Assembly (NCBI GenBank): GCA_963854835.1
Contig: OY978526.1
Span: forward strand, 36,494,501 to 36,558,500
Direction: 5' to 3'
Source: Megamerina dolium
Taxonomy: Eukaryota > Arthropoda > Insecta > Diptera > Megamerinidae
Length of the DNA: 64,000 nucleotides
Under the pieces are notes generated by a model. The model searched no databases and was not told the origin of the DNA. It saw nothing but the letters and a program-made list of their open reading frames with translations. The translations under genes and the position numbers were made by a program. Shown one piece after another: positions 1 to 13,500 of this stretch. Positions within the stretch are counted from its first letter, which is position 1; each line of letters opens with the position of its first letter.

Positions 1-2830
1 GTGGTTTCCCAATTTTATTTAGGACACCAACCTAGATGCTCTCACGTACTATAGCATAGTAGTAAATGGATTGGTAAAAATGTCATGAGAAGGGGTACAA
101 AATCCATTACGGTACATTCTTATTTCTTTCTTTAATCGTCTGTTTAATTTTAATTTCATTTTTATTGCACATTTATTACAAGCGTGTGTATTTTTCGTCT
201 TCTCTCCTCTTCTGCTTCTTCCTCATCTGGTTCAACCATTTGTTTATAAGCGTAAAAGTGTAAAAATGTAAACAATCAAACTAACTCGAAGCTCGAAGAA
301 AAAACAAAACAAACAAAAGAACACGAAATTGGAAGAACACATACGTAGCGATGCGATGCGACGGTGTGCAATAGAAGCAAAGCAAAAGCATGTTTACCGA
401 GTGTACGAATATGTATGGATAAGTGGAGGGGATAAAGTATCAGTCGAGTCAAGCCATTGAGTATAAAAATATGATTTAATGGCAGCGATAAACCACGTGA
501 TGGTATATTTAAATATAGTATAAATATACCTTCCTGTATTTGGCGCCCGTTGTTGCTTGTGTAAATGTAATTTTCACATACACACACACACGCAAAGAAA
601 CAAAAAAATAAAAAGAAAATGAGTAAATAAAAAATATAAGCACAATATAGTGAAAGCAATGTGAAGGAGTATAGGGAGCTGAGGCTATATGTATACTCCA
701 TATGTTAAAATATAATAAACGAACACTCAAACACACACACACACAGTCATATGCATAATGAAAAATAATTGTAGTGGTTTGAGAAGAAAAATGAACTAAA
801 ATTTTTGACAAAAAGCTCTTTTTTTCTAGCTGTATGCATACACATGTGCACTATGCACCGACACTTTAGACAAATTTCGAGAGGCAGACGACCGACAACC
901 ATGTGTATGCATTTGTTTGCACAAAAACTATATGTAATTGTGTGTATATTAAGTGTAGAATTGTAAAAATTAAACGTCGACAACTTTGTTGCAGTCAAAT
1001 AGTGTTGAACTAGCAACAGCAGCAACAACACAAATATAGTGAGTGGTACGAATAGACAAAGGAAGGTGTTATGTATTTACATGCACATGCATATGTATAT
1101 GCATATACGTACCTAATATATGTTGCAAGCATGTGTGTGATGGTTGAATATTTATCATTTTTTAAATGCTCGCTTTGAAGATGAATAAAAATCACATTAA
1201 AATGATTTTTATGGCAATTTTAAAACACCACCATCACCACTACATCACGCCTTGTACAAGTCTGCCGTTCATGTCTGCAATGTGCAACGTGAGCAGTTTA
1301 ACATGCTCATTGTTGTTGTTGTTGTTGTTGTCTTTTGGTTGCTGTTGTTGCAAGTTTAAATTGTCTCGAAGATTAACTACTTGCTCAAGTCTCGGTTTGT
1401 GTGCGAGTAGGTGTACTGCTGTTGCTACTGCGGCTGCTGTCAGTTTTGTTTGTTTTATATTTCGTACGTTGTTTCTCAGTTTTATTACTAATGCCTCTCA
1501 TCAAATGTTGCTGATATGCGATCTTAATTGCCGACCCAAATAAATATTGCCTATGCATGTTACACACACACACACAAAGATATACATAATGTATGTACAT
1601 AATTCTTTAAAAGAAAACAAACTAATTTAATTAAATTTCTATGTTGACTTTTTTCTCTCCTTTTATTGTTTTTAATGCAAAAAGAAAAATAACCGAAAAA
1701 AAATTCTGAATTAATAGCATTTAAATAAACATTTATAAAGGATTACAACAACAGAATTATTCCAACTACAACAACAACAACAACACATAGTAAAAATGTT
1801 GAATATATCTTTAGTCGACTTTATGATTGTTTCCATTTGAAACAACTTTTCAAACGGCAAATGTGTCCAACAAACTGATAAGAAGAAAAGTGTGCGTGCA
1901 TGCAGTACTTGAACTTTTGAGATGAATATCCATCCATATTCAACGTACAATGCTATGGAATATAAATTGGTTGAATTGACATTAGCAGAATTTCGAAATT
2001 TTGTATAAAATGAAAATGCTTGTTGTGAGAGAGTGAGGATGAGATGAGATGGGTTACCATAAAGGAAATTTCTAGTTGACCGGTTCAGAGAAAGCAAGAT
2101 ATTATGAGTTTTTTTTTGGCATTAAAAACTCAAGCGTCTGAATGCGTTCATGTGAATTATGCTTGTATTACAACTTTGTCTTATTGTCCATTTCACACAA
2201 ATCTAAATAACTATGTGCCTTCAGGGTTTCTTAATTTTGACTTTTATCCCTCTAGAAGCTCATTACCACTATTTCGGTTCAATATCTCTACTAAAATGTG
2301 GGTGCCGTGGCTCATATATTTGTATTATCAGTAGACTGATCATGATCAGAAGAAGATCGTACTATGATTATGCAGGGCTCATTTTTACTATTAGATGCAA
2401 TTTTATTCTCCAAACCGATCTCTTTGTGTGTATAAGTCGACAAAATGCGATATATACACATTTAGTGATGGGTGTCAAGGCCGTAGTTATACGGGCAAAT
2501 TTTGTTATACATATGATTATAACCGTATGCACCATATCTATTTCGGAATTTTCACTCACTAGTTTTGTAGCACCCAAAAAGAGAGATAGAAGGTATGAAA
2601 AAGTATTCATGGCATTGATCAAAAACAAAATCTTCAATTAAATTAATTTTACCAATGTACGAAACATTTCGTGAACTCGCAGATTTTGATGAAAACCAAT
2701 CTAATACCTATACCAAAGTATGTGTTGTAACGTAAATATATTTTTACTCTTTGTGCTCATAAATGTGCTATAGAACTATATCAAGACTCAGTACGTAAGG
2801 TTAATTTTAATAGGGAACGAACTTGTTATA
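1..2830. other. Intronic DNA with microsatellites
   Basis: AT-rich intron with CA runs (about 580-592, 730-746, 1,562-1,576), a TTG run (1,309-1,332) and a CAA run (about 1,766-1,784). No gene, transposon motif or microexon was recognised. Short ORFs on both strands are chance frames. Confidence 0.6.
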
Positions 2831-2832
2831 AT

Positions 2833-3490
2833 TTGGGATGAATGGGATAAAAATCATGCCTACCACCGATATAATTACGCATTTCCATATATAGGTTTTC
2901 ACACTTTTGAGAACGAAGATATATATCTATCGGGTTGAAACTTAGAACAAACGATTCTATTTACAAATATGTAGTCCAGTTTAAAAATTGGGCTAATTGG
3001 ATAAAAATCACGCCTACCTCCCATACAAATATTATTCTCAGATGCTTGTTTTCCCATTTTTCGAGCGAAAATATACAATTATCCAGCTGCAATTCATTAT
3101 ATGTATAATACCTTATATGTGTGCAGCATTTAAAGGCCCCAAAGAGCCTCTTGACCGAGCTCCTCTTCTGTTGTGCATGTTAAATTTTGGACAGTATTAG
3201 AAGGAAACTACTTATATTAGCCGGTTTCGAACCCTTTTAACATAGTCATATAGTTTTTAGATATATTTTTCATGGCAAATTGTTATTGGTGGAACAAGTG
3301 CCACTTATTTGTCGACAGGCGGTTACGGTGCGAAAGAAAAACCTCTTGAAAATTATGCCGGGGATTGGATCCATGACCTACAGATCAGAAGATCAACACA
3401 CTAATCATAAGCTACGGTACCCAGAATATTTACTACTATTTAGGCGAGTTTAAAAATGAAAACAACTCATACTTCCCATACAAATTATAT
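2833..3490 (+). repeat. Diverged intronic repeat, three units, SINE inserted between units 2 and 3
   Basis: Three related segments occur. One is at 2,833-2,872 (GGGATAAAAATCATGCCTAC), one at 2,981-3,030 (GGATAAAAATCACGCCTACC) and a weaker one at 3,441-3,490 (AACTCATACTTCCCATACAA). The same motif family recurs on the minus strand at 28.5-28.8 kb. It resembles common insect dispersed repeats with CACGCCCACTTCCC-type cores, but no family name is assigned. Confidence 0.5.
3112..3421 (-). mobile_element. SINE copy, old, nearly full length
   Basis: The minus strand carries the diverged tRNA-like head (CCGTAGCTTATGATTAGTG and a B-box region ending in CAATCCCCGGC) and the 3' body (AGCTCGGTCAAGAGGCTC). 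Substitutions and a central deletion mark an older copy than the one at 9.2 kb. It sits between two units of a dispersed intronic repeat (2,833-3,030 and 3,441-3,490), apparently inserted into it. Confidence 0.8.
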
Positions 3491-5605
3491 TACTAAAAGC
3501 ATGTTTTATTATACATTGTATTGTGTGATCACTGCTCAATATTACAAATTGATATTTCTTAAATGATTTCGTGTACTTTCTCCCCTCCCACTTCATATTT
3601 TATTTTAGTCAACATTAGATAAACCCTAAATATATTTTATTTTCCTTTTTGACTCAGAGTTTTACGAAAGATGTCACAGATAAGTTCAAAAAGTTCAACA
3701 TTATACGAAAACTCTCTTAGCAACATTGTCCTTTAGACGATATTTCAGTATAACAAACTTTTCAATAACAAAAAAAAAAAAAAGAAATCATGAAATCAGA
3801 AGAAAATCCAAAAAATAACATTATCATTAAGAAAACATTAAATAGCCAGTTGTGGCTGAACTTTACAAATAGACCGATTCTTGTTGTTGTGTTCTTGTGT
3901 TGTACTGCATATTTCTCTCTATGCATACAACATAAATATTTAATGTTATTGCCATGAATATTATTCTTTAAATATTGCACAAAATGAATAAAATATGAAA
4001 TGAAGCGAATATTCAGAAAGCGGTGCAATGCATTTTTGAATTATGCCAATATGTACTATGTATATATGTGCATTTCCCAGTTACCCAGTGACCAGAGTTG
4101 CCCAATAAATGAATATGTTGTGTGAATGAGATCGAGTACGTGCTTATGTAGTGCGAAACAATTACCAAAATAAATTTTAGCACAGTGGCAGTGAAAAAAC
4201 AAAACACAACATGAAACGGCCACAAGCAACGAAATAGCAGAAGCAGAGGATGCAGTCCAGTTAAATGAATAAGAAAATAAAATAAGCAGACAGACAATGG
4301 CAATCATAAATCGTTATGAGAATATGTAAACGGCAAAATGTATCTACAAACGAGCACACACACACCAACCCATACACGCACCTGAAGAGGGTGTGCGTGT
4401 GTCGTTGACGTTGCTGCTGTTTCTTCGGCGACATCATACATACATAAATCGTTATTTCGATTTGAGCGATGATTTCTATCTAAATTACTGCTTATTACGA
4501 TGAATATTCTCATTTTCGTTTCATTTTCTTTTTTTGTCATTTCCGATTTCGTCTCTGTAGGCAAGCACAACGAGCATATCGATATCATTTTAGGTTGTAT
4601 TCAAGTAGTTTGATTTTCGTATTTTTTTTTTGTTCATGTAATAATAATAAAATTACTGCTGAATTATTTAGGTTAGTCGGCAATTGTGTAAATATTGGTG
4701 ATTTGAGAGAAAGGACGATAAATTTCTCTCTTTCATCGAAATCTTGTACTATCTGTTGGCCGGTCTATCGCCAAGTACGCAAAAACCGTTGCTATAGCCA
4801 CTGTTTGAATATTCGCATTGATATGAAGTGTAGTCACTTATTACTAACCATTCCTTTTTGAGTGTAAACTCAAATTAAAAGAAATTATACCTACATTTCG
4901 AAAAAAAAAACCTCAACAATATTTGTAGGGGAGGCAGGAAAGATGAATGAAATGAAGAAAAAGTAGAAATTCAGCGGCTAACAAACAGCTAATCAATGAA
5001 ATATGCTTTCAACACGCACACACACACAGTTAGAGAACACCGGTGCCCACTACGAATGAATTATTTATTAATAATAAATAAATCATTATTAACATCAAAC
5101 AACATCAACCAACCAACCAAAACAACAACTACAACAACATCAACAACAACGATATGGTAAATAGTACATACCATACATACATGAACACATGTCTGTAAGC
5201 ACACATATATATGTGTGTGTATGTGTGTAGTGCTCATCAATTCGATATAAATAAATTTCAAATAAACAAATTTCTGATTTGCCGTTTTCGTTGTTGTTGT
5301 TGTTATTGTTCAATTTGCTTTTGTTGTTTCTGAGCTTTTGTGTAGTATTGTTGTTGTGATTATTATTGATGTATGTATTTATGTTCTTTTAACAAAAAAA
5401 GAAAAAAAAGTATTAAATAATTCTAATAAAAATCCCACCAGCATTGTGATTCATGACTAGACTAATATTACGAATTACGGTTAAAATTTTCCAAAAATAT
5501 TTGGTTTTCTGGTTTTCATAAGAATACATTTTTTGCAGTTTCATGTTTGTGCTTAGGATTAAAAATTAATATTTGATTGTTTTATATTCTACTTCTTTAC
5601 AATGC
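3491..5605. other. Intronic DNA, nothing recognised
   Basis: AT-rich sequence with CA and CAA/TTG microsatellites (for example 5,104-5,150 and about 5,288-5,310). No coding, RNA or transposon signal seen. Confidence 0.55.
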
Positions 5606-5609
5606 AGAA

Positions 5610-6012
5610 CGTCTACTTTTTTTACTTATGTGGCCATTACCAACGGGAATCGATTTAAGCCAAATTTAGCATGCTTCGCCAGCCATATCTTTCCTTCGGT
5701 AGCTGGCGCTAGTTAGAAATTCGAAGCTCCGTTAAGTTTTTTAGTATTTATTCTTTCCACCAAAAATTAGGTCTGCATCCTCTGCGTCGTCCTTCAGTGG
5801 GTTCGTGCTCGACATGACCTAATCAGCGCAGCCGCTGAATTCTGATACGCTTTACTATATCGGTGTGGGCATACAACTCATACAGCTCATACAGCGCATA
5901 ATTGTGCTTTATTCCATACTCATTGTCAACGCAAATAGGTAGAAAGATCTTGCGTAGGACTTCGGCGCCATATATAAGGACCGGCATGATGAGAGACTTG
6001 TAGAGTGTGGTT
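5610..6012 (-). pseudogene. Non-LTR retrotransposon 3' end (C-terminal reverse-transcriptase region)
   Basis: The minus strand reads TLYKSLIMPVLIYGAEVLRK, then HNYALYELYELYAHTDIVKR, then IRIQRLR, a stop, LGHVEHEPTEGRRRG and WWKE. This is the order of the post-catalytic C-terminus of a widespread insect non-LTR element. About 25 residues normally between GAE and VLRKIF are missing. The noncoding 3' end (CGATTCCCGTTGGTAATGGC, then CACATAAGT) recurs twice elsewhere in the window. The copy is truncated and inactive, and lies in Ubx intron 1. Confidence 0.8.
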
Positions 6013-8120
6013 TATCGTTTATCGCGACAAAGCTCGACTAAGTTTATTTCAGTTTTCCAGTTCATTCATTTATTTTTCTTATTGCAATATTTTTGACATT
6101 CTGACATTTAATAGCCTATGGTAAAATTTTATAAGCATCACTTACTCAGGATTTATTAACGAAACCTTTTTTTTTTGTTTTGAAAAGAGGAAAAATAGGG
6201 GTAAGCATCAAGAGCCATAGGAGAGAAATGTATATTGAATCAAAAAAAATTTTCAAATTTGGGTATCCCTTTAAATGCAAAAACATTATTTATGGTCAAT
6301 GTTTGAAGAATTTTGCAGTTTCAAAGTTCTAGTGACATTTCCAATCACGAAAATCGGCTTTGGACAATATGTGATTAATGCGAATTTATTATTTATTATT
6401 AGAAGTAACGAGTAACAATTACCGGTTTTCGAATATGGATAATAAAAGTTTTTCTAATCTGTCTAATAAACGAAAAATTAAAACCGAAACTGGTTTGCTG
6501 ATATGAGAAGTCTAAGCAATTTACAATGTGAACTTATCAGTTTTGATGTATGTTCCAAAATCGGATTGTGATCGCATCAGTTTCAGTACACTGCCATACT
6601 GCCATTATCTCATAATAATTTTGTGTTCCAATTTTTTGTTACTGGAATGCCCTCAACGACACGATATAAAACTCTGTCATTAAGTGAACAAAAATATTTT
6701 ATTTATTCTTTACGATAGTCTCTTATTTTTCTATACATAGGCAAATATAGGCAAATATATTTGACCCACACTAACGTACATGCACAATTTCTGTATAAAA
6801 AAAATAAAGCAATATTTTAATGCATAAATGCATTGTCAATACTTGTAATTTACATTAAAATTATAGGTTAAAGTTCAAATATATTTATAAAAATGAAAAA
6901 AAGAAATTAAAGTTAGAGCTTACTACTACCTGGGACAATGTGGACGATTAATAGAATGCACGCACATAGTCCTGTTGACAATTTGTCTGTAAAACTGAAT
7001 CATTGCGTGTACATTTTTAACATCACAACACTCAGTCTACTAGAATGTGATTATGTAAAAGAGTAATTTGCATCGATTTACTATATATTTTTTTCTATGG
7101 GGACGGTACGCCCATATAAGTATAGCGCAGTGTACTACATATCAATTAAATCAATATTACTCTATTTCTATGCTTAGTTTTAAAATGATTACTTGTCCTT
7201 TGTTCAAGTTATCCTTGAGCAACACTCAACAAATTGTAACCACCAACTATTAATTGAGTCTGTTAGTTGATGGCATTTCATCGACAAATAAACTATATTT
7301 TTGCTGTTTTATGACTCTGCTATGTATAATACATATGTACGCTCGTCGTTATTGTATGTAATTGCTCATATTTAGTACGTGTGAACCACAATTGAAATTT
7401 ATGCGTTTATTATATTTCTTAAGGCATGTCGAAATGTAGGTATCTTTTCAACAGTTTTTACACATTTCTCCCGCTGTGTAAGGATAAAGGTTAATTTTTT
7501 TAGAGTAGACTTCATTGTTCTACCCATCGTACCACAATATGGCCAATATGGCAAGAAATTAGTGATGCAACATAAATGTACATTGTTTTGTTACGTCATT
7601 GAAAATGTGAAAATTATGACGATTCGATGTGAAGTAATATAAATGTACCTGTTAAAATTCTAAATTATTTCCGATTTCAAGGTCACATTGATGGAAAAAA
7701 AATCGAAAAGAAAAACGAAAAAGAACGAAGAGCCTTTGATCACGTAGAGGAGAATGTACTACAATTAGTTACATTTGTTCAGCAACAAGACCACAAGATA
7801 GATTCGGTGTTCAAAATTAGTTGAAATTTCTAGAGTGTTGTGAAATATACGAGTATAACAAAAATATTATACGCAGTAACTCGCGAGCATAACTCACTTT
7901 CAAATCAAAAATAAAGTTTCTTGATATTATAATCATCCATTTACTAATATGATTATTGCCCAAATATGCCTGGATACAGGTTTCGTAAAGAAATTTCCAT
8001 AAAAAGTGAGCAGTCGTGGGAAATTTCAAGGCTCCTTGTCAATTTGAATTCAGTTCTAACTCATAGCTTTTGTTTAAATTTTCAAATCTAATTTAAACAG
8101 AAGAAAAATAATGCAAAATG
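6013..8120. other. Intronic DNA, nothing recognised
   Basis: Low-complexity AT-rich intron. ORFs are under 75 codons and show no protein-like motifs. Confidence 0.55.
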
Positions 8121-8127
8121 AAATTTA

Positions 8128-8192
8128 CTACTTACTTACTTACTTATGTGGCCATAACAACCGAATATCGATTTAGGCCGAAAATAACATGC
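8128..8192 (-). mobile_element. 3' terminus of the same non-LTR element, AAGT-tailed
   Basis: On the minus strand CATGCGAAGCATGTTATTTT leads into AAATCGATATTCGGTTGTTA and TGGCCACATAAGTAAGTAAG, then further AAGT units. It matches the end of the 5.6-kb copy. Only about 65 bp are present, a severe 5' truncation. Confidence 0.75.
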
Positions 8193-8374
8193 TTCGCATG
8201 AAAAAGAAAATAAAAGTCTATCATCCGCAATATGTATCCGAAGTGCGTGGAAACATTGGGTGGTATAAGCTATACTCACTTCAACCGACTACAACTCATG
8301 CATTGAAGTGAAATTCAGTAAATTCGAAGCCAATTTGCAAATTCCAGCAACCAGCAATTTTCTTTTAATTTTTC

Positions 8375-8535
8375 AAACAGTGGTCATCTGTCGGGAAGCA
8401 ATCGGCCGTACTTTAGACAGCGACAATTCGCCATAAAAAGTTTATGAAAGAGTTCTGCTCGAAGGGTTCCTTTGCTCGCAATCACTAAGTATCAGTAGGT
8501 ACCACACAAAAATATTTGAACTTAATGCGCATAAT
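8375..8535 (+). mobile_element. SINE fragment, diverged
   Basis: Order and content match the SINE body: CTGTCGGGAAGCAATCGGC, then GCCATAAAAAGTTTATGAA, GAGTTCTGCTCGAAG, and AACTTAATGCGCATAATT near the end. The tRNA-like head is not recognisable. Confidence 0.65.
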
Positions 8536-8633
8536 TATACTGGAAGCAGAACTCGGTTAAAAGACTCTTCTAAAGCTATAGCGTCGACTTCTTATTTTGA
8601 TTTCAGAATCATTTTTTAAACAACGCTTATTTG

Positions 8634-9107
8634 TCAGCCGAGTTTTTTTTGAAAACCTTTACAAACTTCCTCAAATCTTCGAACGAGTATATTTTGCCGA
8701 CATTTTAAGCACTTTTCGCAAATATTAAGCACCACGAATCTAGATTGTGGCCCTTTTGAACTCTCGACACGAATCTCTGTGATTATATTACGTATATCGA
8801 TCAGGCATTCTATCATCTGTTCTGATGAATTCAAAGTTTTTGGTCTCTGAACCCAAATCGATGACCTTAATTCTAACATCACCCTTAGGCTTCTTTCAGA
8901 ACCCCTCCAAAAATAACCGAAAATAACGTTTTTTGGGCTTTGAAGGAAATCTTCTGGCGAAAATGTAACCACGAACGCGAAATGTGACTTCTCTGAAATG
9001 TTTTTTTTTTTTTGTAGAAAGTAAAATATTTTTAGCAAACTATTGAATTCGTACTTTAGACTTTTCTTTGTGGTACTATTCCATTTCCTCAGTAAGCGTA
9101 TACACAA
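8634..9107 (-). other. 157-codon open frame of unknown status in Ubx intron 1
   Basis: The frame starts MCIRLLRKW and ends FEEVCKGFQKKLG. It has mixed composition rather than a simple repeat, except for a poly-Lys stretch. No family motif is recognised. It lies 90 bp from the intact SINE at 9.2 kb. It could be the tail of an old mobile-element protein or a chance frame; no splice or promoter signal supports a host gene. Confidence 0.2.
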
Positions 9108-9196
9108 TGAGTTTTTGAACTTTTAGCGTCCCTAATCAATTTCTTTGATACAAGAGATGAATACCAGCAGGATTTTCAGTCTCTAAGACAACTATT

Positions 9197-9554
9197 GGTT
9201 GCCGTAGCTCAGTGGTTAGTGTGTTCGCCTTCTGATCTGTAGGTCGTGGTTCAATCCCCGGCTGATGCATAACAATTTTAATATCGATCAGATTTTTCTT
9301 TCGAATGGTACCGACCTGTCGGCAAGCAATTGGCAATTCTTCCGACAGTAACAACTTGCCATGAAAAAGCTTCTAAAAGAACTCTGTGACAAAGCTCAGA
9401 AAAAGTGATGTCACAAGTGTTCTGCCGTTCGGAACCGGTTAAAATAAGTAGGTCCCTTCTAATACTGTCCAAATTTAAGACGCACAACAGCAATGGAAGA
9501 GAAGCTCGGCCAATGAGCCCTTTGGGGCTTTAAGTGCCACATATTTTTTTTTTT
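9197..9554 (+). mobile_element. tRNA-derived SINE, near full-length copy with target-site duplication
   Basis: The 5' part is tRNA-like, with a pol III A box (TAGCTCAGTGG, 9,205-9,215) and B box (GGTTCAATCC, 9,248-9,257) about 33 bp apart. A family-specific body follows (CTCTGTGACAAAGCTCAG, GTTCTGCCGTTCGGAACC) and the copy ends in a T run. The 11-bp sequence AAGACAACTAT flanks it on both sides (9,185-9,195 and 9,555-9,565), a perfect target-site duplication. It encodes no protein and would be mobilised by a partner LINE. Confidence 0.9.
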
Positions 9555-9565
9555 AAGACAACTAT

Positions 9566-10544
9566 GTTAACCAACTATTGGGTCATTACTGACGCTCTAA
9601 TCAGCAACAGCCACAAACGGTTGTGCAGGGTACAAATTGTGCGGCATCACAATGCGATTGAAATGATATCCCACTGTTTCAAGATTCCGTCGTTGGACAT
9701 TGCAACGGTCTTGAGTCCAATTTAATCTATTCACCAAATTTCTTTATTATTTCTTTATTCTTTATACTTTGGTTTTGGAAAAATATTTATTTGAAATCGC
9801 GTCACACAAAAAATACCTAAAAACTTGGTTAACATAGGGTTAACGTATATGGTTAAAAACGTCAGACCCCACATTATTGAAGACTTCAATACAACACATT
9901 CCACTACTCCATTCATCTCTGACGAATTCCGTGAGCCTATTTTCTTCGACTATTCAAAGAGAGCATAAGCAGCTCGCAAAGAGAAAAATCTCAAAAACAT
10001 GTGCTTAATCTTGTAGCTATGCCTTCGTAAGTGCAATTTCATTCCACTAATACAATTTGCTAATTTGATTTGCATCAAACAGAACAAATTAGTCAAATGA
10101 ATTCTTCTACATAAGAGCGCAATGGAACAACACAATATTGTACAACTACAAGAACAACACAAAAGGTTAAAATCTGAAATTGATCATCACCGCCACCACG
10201 ATTATCGATGGCATACTCGTATTTGTATGAACATGCATATATTTATGTATGTTTGTTCAGGCCTCAGTCACAACAAATATAATAAAATAAAACTAAATTT
10301 GGTTTTGATAAAATTTATGTTGAATTTTATCGAAAATGACTTAAAAGCCTTCAGGACAATGATTTAATGCCAGCGTGAAGTGTTTTCTGTATAGTCGCAT
10401 GTGTGGTGTGCGGTGTTGTATGATTCTGAGTTCTGTTGGATTTTAAGGTGGATTGAGGAGCAACTCAAGAAAGGAATCTTGGCAAATATTTGGAAAAAAA
10501 AACAAGTAACACATACGAGCAACAACAGATTAAATATCTCTACA

Positions 10545-10577
<33 letters not shown>

Positions 10578-12760
10578 ATGTATACATGTTAAGTGAACAA
10601 ATTGCTGTTCAATGAACGCACCGGAAGAAGCGCCTCTATAACCATTCTCTTTATCTTGTGCCTACTAAAAGCCATTACAATGCATTTTTTTTTTTTGTAA
10701 TTATTAATTTTCGAAATAATTAAAACGCCATTAAAATGCAAAATATTCTTATTGCTCTTGTTGTTGTTTTCCATTTCTCTTCAAAATATGTAAATGGCTA
10801 ATAAAAGAAGAAATGGTAATAAAATTATTTTCCATTGTTGTTGTTGTTGTTATTGTTGATATGAAAAATATCTATAAACGAAACCAAACGAAACGAGATG
10901 AAACAAAGCATTCTGATAAAAATCAACAACAACAAAAAGTAGAAAATATTTTGTAGCGGATGCAGAGACGCATGAGGTGCTGCAAATAAAAGTAGCAACA
11001 AAGCTTAACAAGATGAAATAAAATAATCCAAAAATAAAATTTATAACAAACAACCAAAAAAAAAAAACAAAACAAAGAAACTATTGAGATTGAAACTAAT
11101 AAATTTTAAATTTCTCACATTAATAACGCGTCGACGACGAAGAAGGTGAAGAAGAAGTAGAAGAACAAGCAGAAGTAGGGCGAAAAGAAATGATATGGTA
11201 ATGGTAAAAAAAGGCCAGCAGCCAAAATAAATGAAATGAATTTTGGGCATACACATAGTGAAAGCACCTACGTACAGGAGGAACAGTTCCAGGATAGAAA
11301 CACTCCACAGACTGAATGGGTAGCAACGTATGAAACATATGAATTTTGTTACTAGTTAAATGCTTACTAACTAATGCGACATGCATCTGCTCGTAAGCGG
11401 TCAATGACGCATACAATACGTTGCGCTGCCATGAGGCAACGATTGCCGGTACTCGCATCAACAAACATCTCATTTTATTCACAACATATTCATGGACATA
11501 ATTTTTGAAAATAAAGCAATAACAATAACAATAATACTAACAACAACAACAACAATAATAATTATATTAACGGCAATAACAATAAGAATATTATTATTAT
11601 ATGTGTTAGCGTTTAGTAGTAGGCACCTATGCGGTAGAGGTTGTCGTAGTGGTAGTAGTAGTAGCATTAGTAGACATTAGTAATAAAGTAATAAAACAAA
11701 CAAGCAAACCGAATATGAATATTTATTATGATTTTATTGTTTTTGTTTTTCATTTTATTATTTTAGATTTCATCAGTGAGAGAGATGCCCAAAATAAAAA
11801 TGGTAATTTAGTGACACGCGGCTAATGAATGTGACCCAAACCAAAATAACAAAAACAAAGAAGAAGATGAGGAATAATATAAAATAGAGGAAGAGACAAC
11901 CATAAAACACATAAAAATGATAAATTCAAGTCAAATTGAGCTTCAAGTGGGCTCATTTTATATATTTGTTACTTCAACCATTCATCTATATATTTATTAG
12001 CCATGAATATAATCGTATATACATATTTTTGTTTTTACTTGTAAGCAACCTACATATATAGTTGTATTGTATTTATTCACAAATTTATTTACGAATTTAG
12101 CAGTATATTCACATGTAGTAGATTTTTACATTTTATTACTACAAGTATTTTTATGATGAATAAATTTTTAAATTTTATGTTATTTCTTATTGTTAATTTA
12201 ATTTTTTTTTCTAATTAATTTATTCTGCATCAATTTGGAAGAATGAAAAAAAAAAAATTCATAATAAAATTATTTACACACAAAAAAAAAAGCAATAATA
12301 AAAATTCGCCAAAGTATTATTCACAAAAACTATTGAAAATTTAAAATTCATAATATCAATTAGAGAAGTATGTAGTCGGTAAATTAATTTGATTCCAAAA
12401 TTAATATTATTCAATATGTTATTTAGTAGAAATAAAATGCAATAAATCACAGCATGTTCGTTTTCAAAATATTTATGTGCTGATCACAACATTAGAGTAG
12501 CGTTGAATTTAGTTTAATATCCACATTAATAGATATACTCTCTCATAAGAACCATATGTAATATGTAAACATAAATAACTAGAAAATATTTCAAATAAGA
12601 ATATATACGACAAACGAAACACATAAAATATACATAATTTTAAGTATTTTTAAGCATCAACGAAGTAAAAGAAACTCGTGACTTGGATTCGGTGATTTTT
12701 CGAAAATAACTTTTGTGGAACAAATGCAAAATCACAGCCTTAAAAAGCGGCAAATAACCG
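9566..12760. other. Microsatellite-rich intronic DNA
   Basis: Contains a CT run (10,544-10,572), TTG runs (about 10,835-10,856), GAAG-rich sequence (11,138-11,170), and ACA/AAT repeats (11,520-11,600). An extremely AT-rich stretch at 12,140-12,400 follows. A more complex block without simple repeats lies at about 11,265-11,470. No gene recognised. Confidence 0.55.
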
Positions 12761-13500
12761 CATAGCTTGTAACGCGTGCCATTTGTTTCCCAGCTGGGTT
12801 ATTGCTCAGTCAGTCAGGGTCAAACAAGAGCGCAGCGTAAAAACTTTTGTTGTAGGAGGAGGATCGAATTGCATGATTGCCTATTGGCAATCAATTCACC
12901 AACACTAGTAGAAGAGTACGGCTCGGTACTGATGGAATTACTAATACTTTGTTTCATTTTATTTTTATTTTTCTTCGTTTTTATTTTCCTTTCTTATTTT
13001 ATACAATTTCACAAGAATACAAATTCAATCTCTTACTCTATGCCTAAATATAATACCTGACCCTAACTAACCTTACTTATATAATGAGAATTTATAGGTC
13101 GCAGTGCCACCTGGTCGCACCTATCAAATCAGTCTTCTGGTACATCTGTCTCAGCAGAAGTCTCCAAGTGACTGATAGTTGTGTAGTTTAACCTGATACA
13201 GGGGTCTCCTGTATCCAACACCCTGGCCTCACACATAGAAGAGGGAGACTTTTATAGCAATATATAGGAACAAGCAACGAGGTGGCGGATGTTTGCTTCT
13301 GGTATATGCGGTTGGTCAAAATGACCCTGGGCAGAGCTGAGGGCTCGAAGGCGACTACTTTAAGCAAGCGATCGAATACAGGCAGCCTCGCTTAAAGCAA
13401 CAACTACTTGTAGCCGCCGAGTGAATTACTGCCAACGCGACTATAAGAGCACTCGGTAGGGTAGCAAGCTACTCGAACAGGCCGCTTCAAAAAAATTCAG
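12760..13500. other. Higher-GC island of unknown origin in Ubx intron 1
   Basis: From about 13,085 to 13,495 the sequence is clearly GC-richer and less repetitive than its flanks (for example GGTCGCAGTGCCACCTGGTC and GTAGCCGCCGAGTGAATTAC). It has neither a long ORF nor a protein motif I recognise. A preceding block (12,770-12,930) is similar in texture. It may be an inserted noncoding element or retroposed sequence. Confidence 0.45.

Noticed and set aside
9197..9270. Functional tRNA gene
   Set aside because: A and B boxes are present, but the stems do not pair well. The sequence continues into a SINE body that recurs elsewhere, so it is a SINE head rather than a tRNA.
9136..9354. 72-codon frame containing QPGIEPRPTDQKANTLTTEL
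   Set aside because: This is the antisense translation of the SINE's tRNA-like head, a well-known source of false proteins in gene sets.
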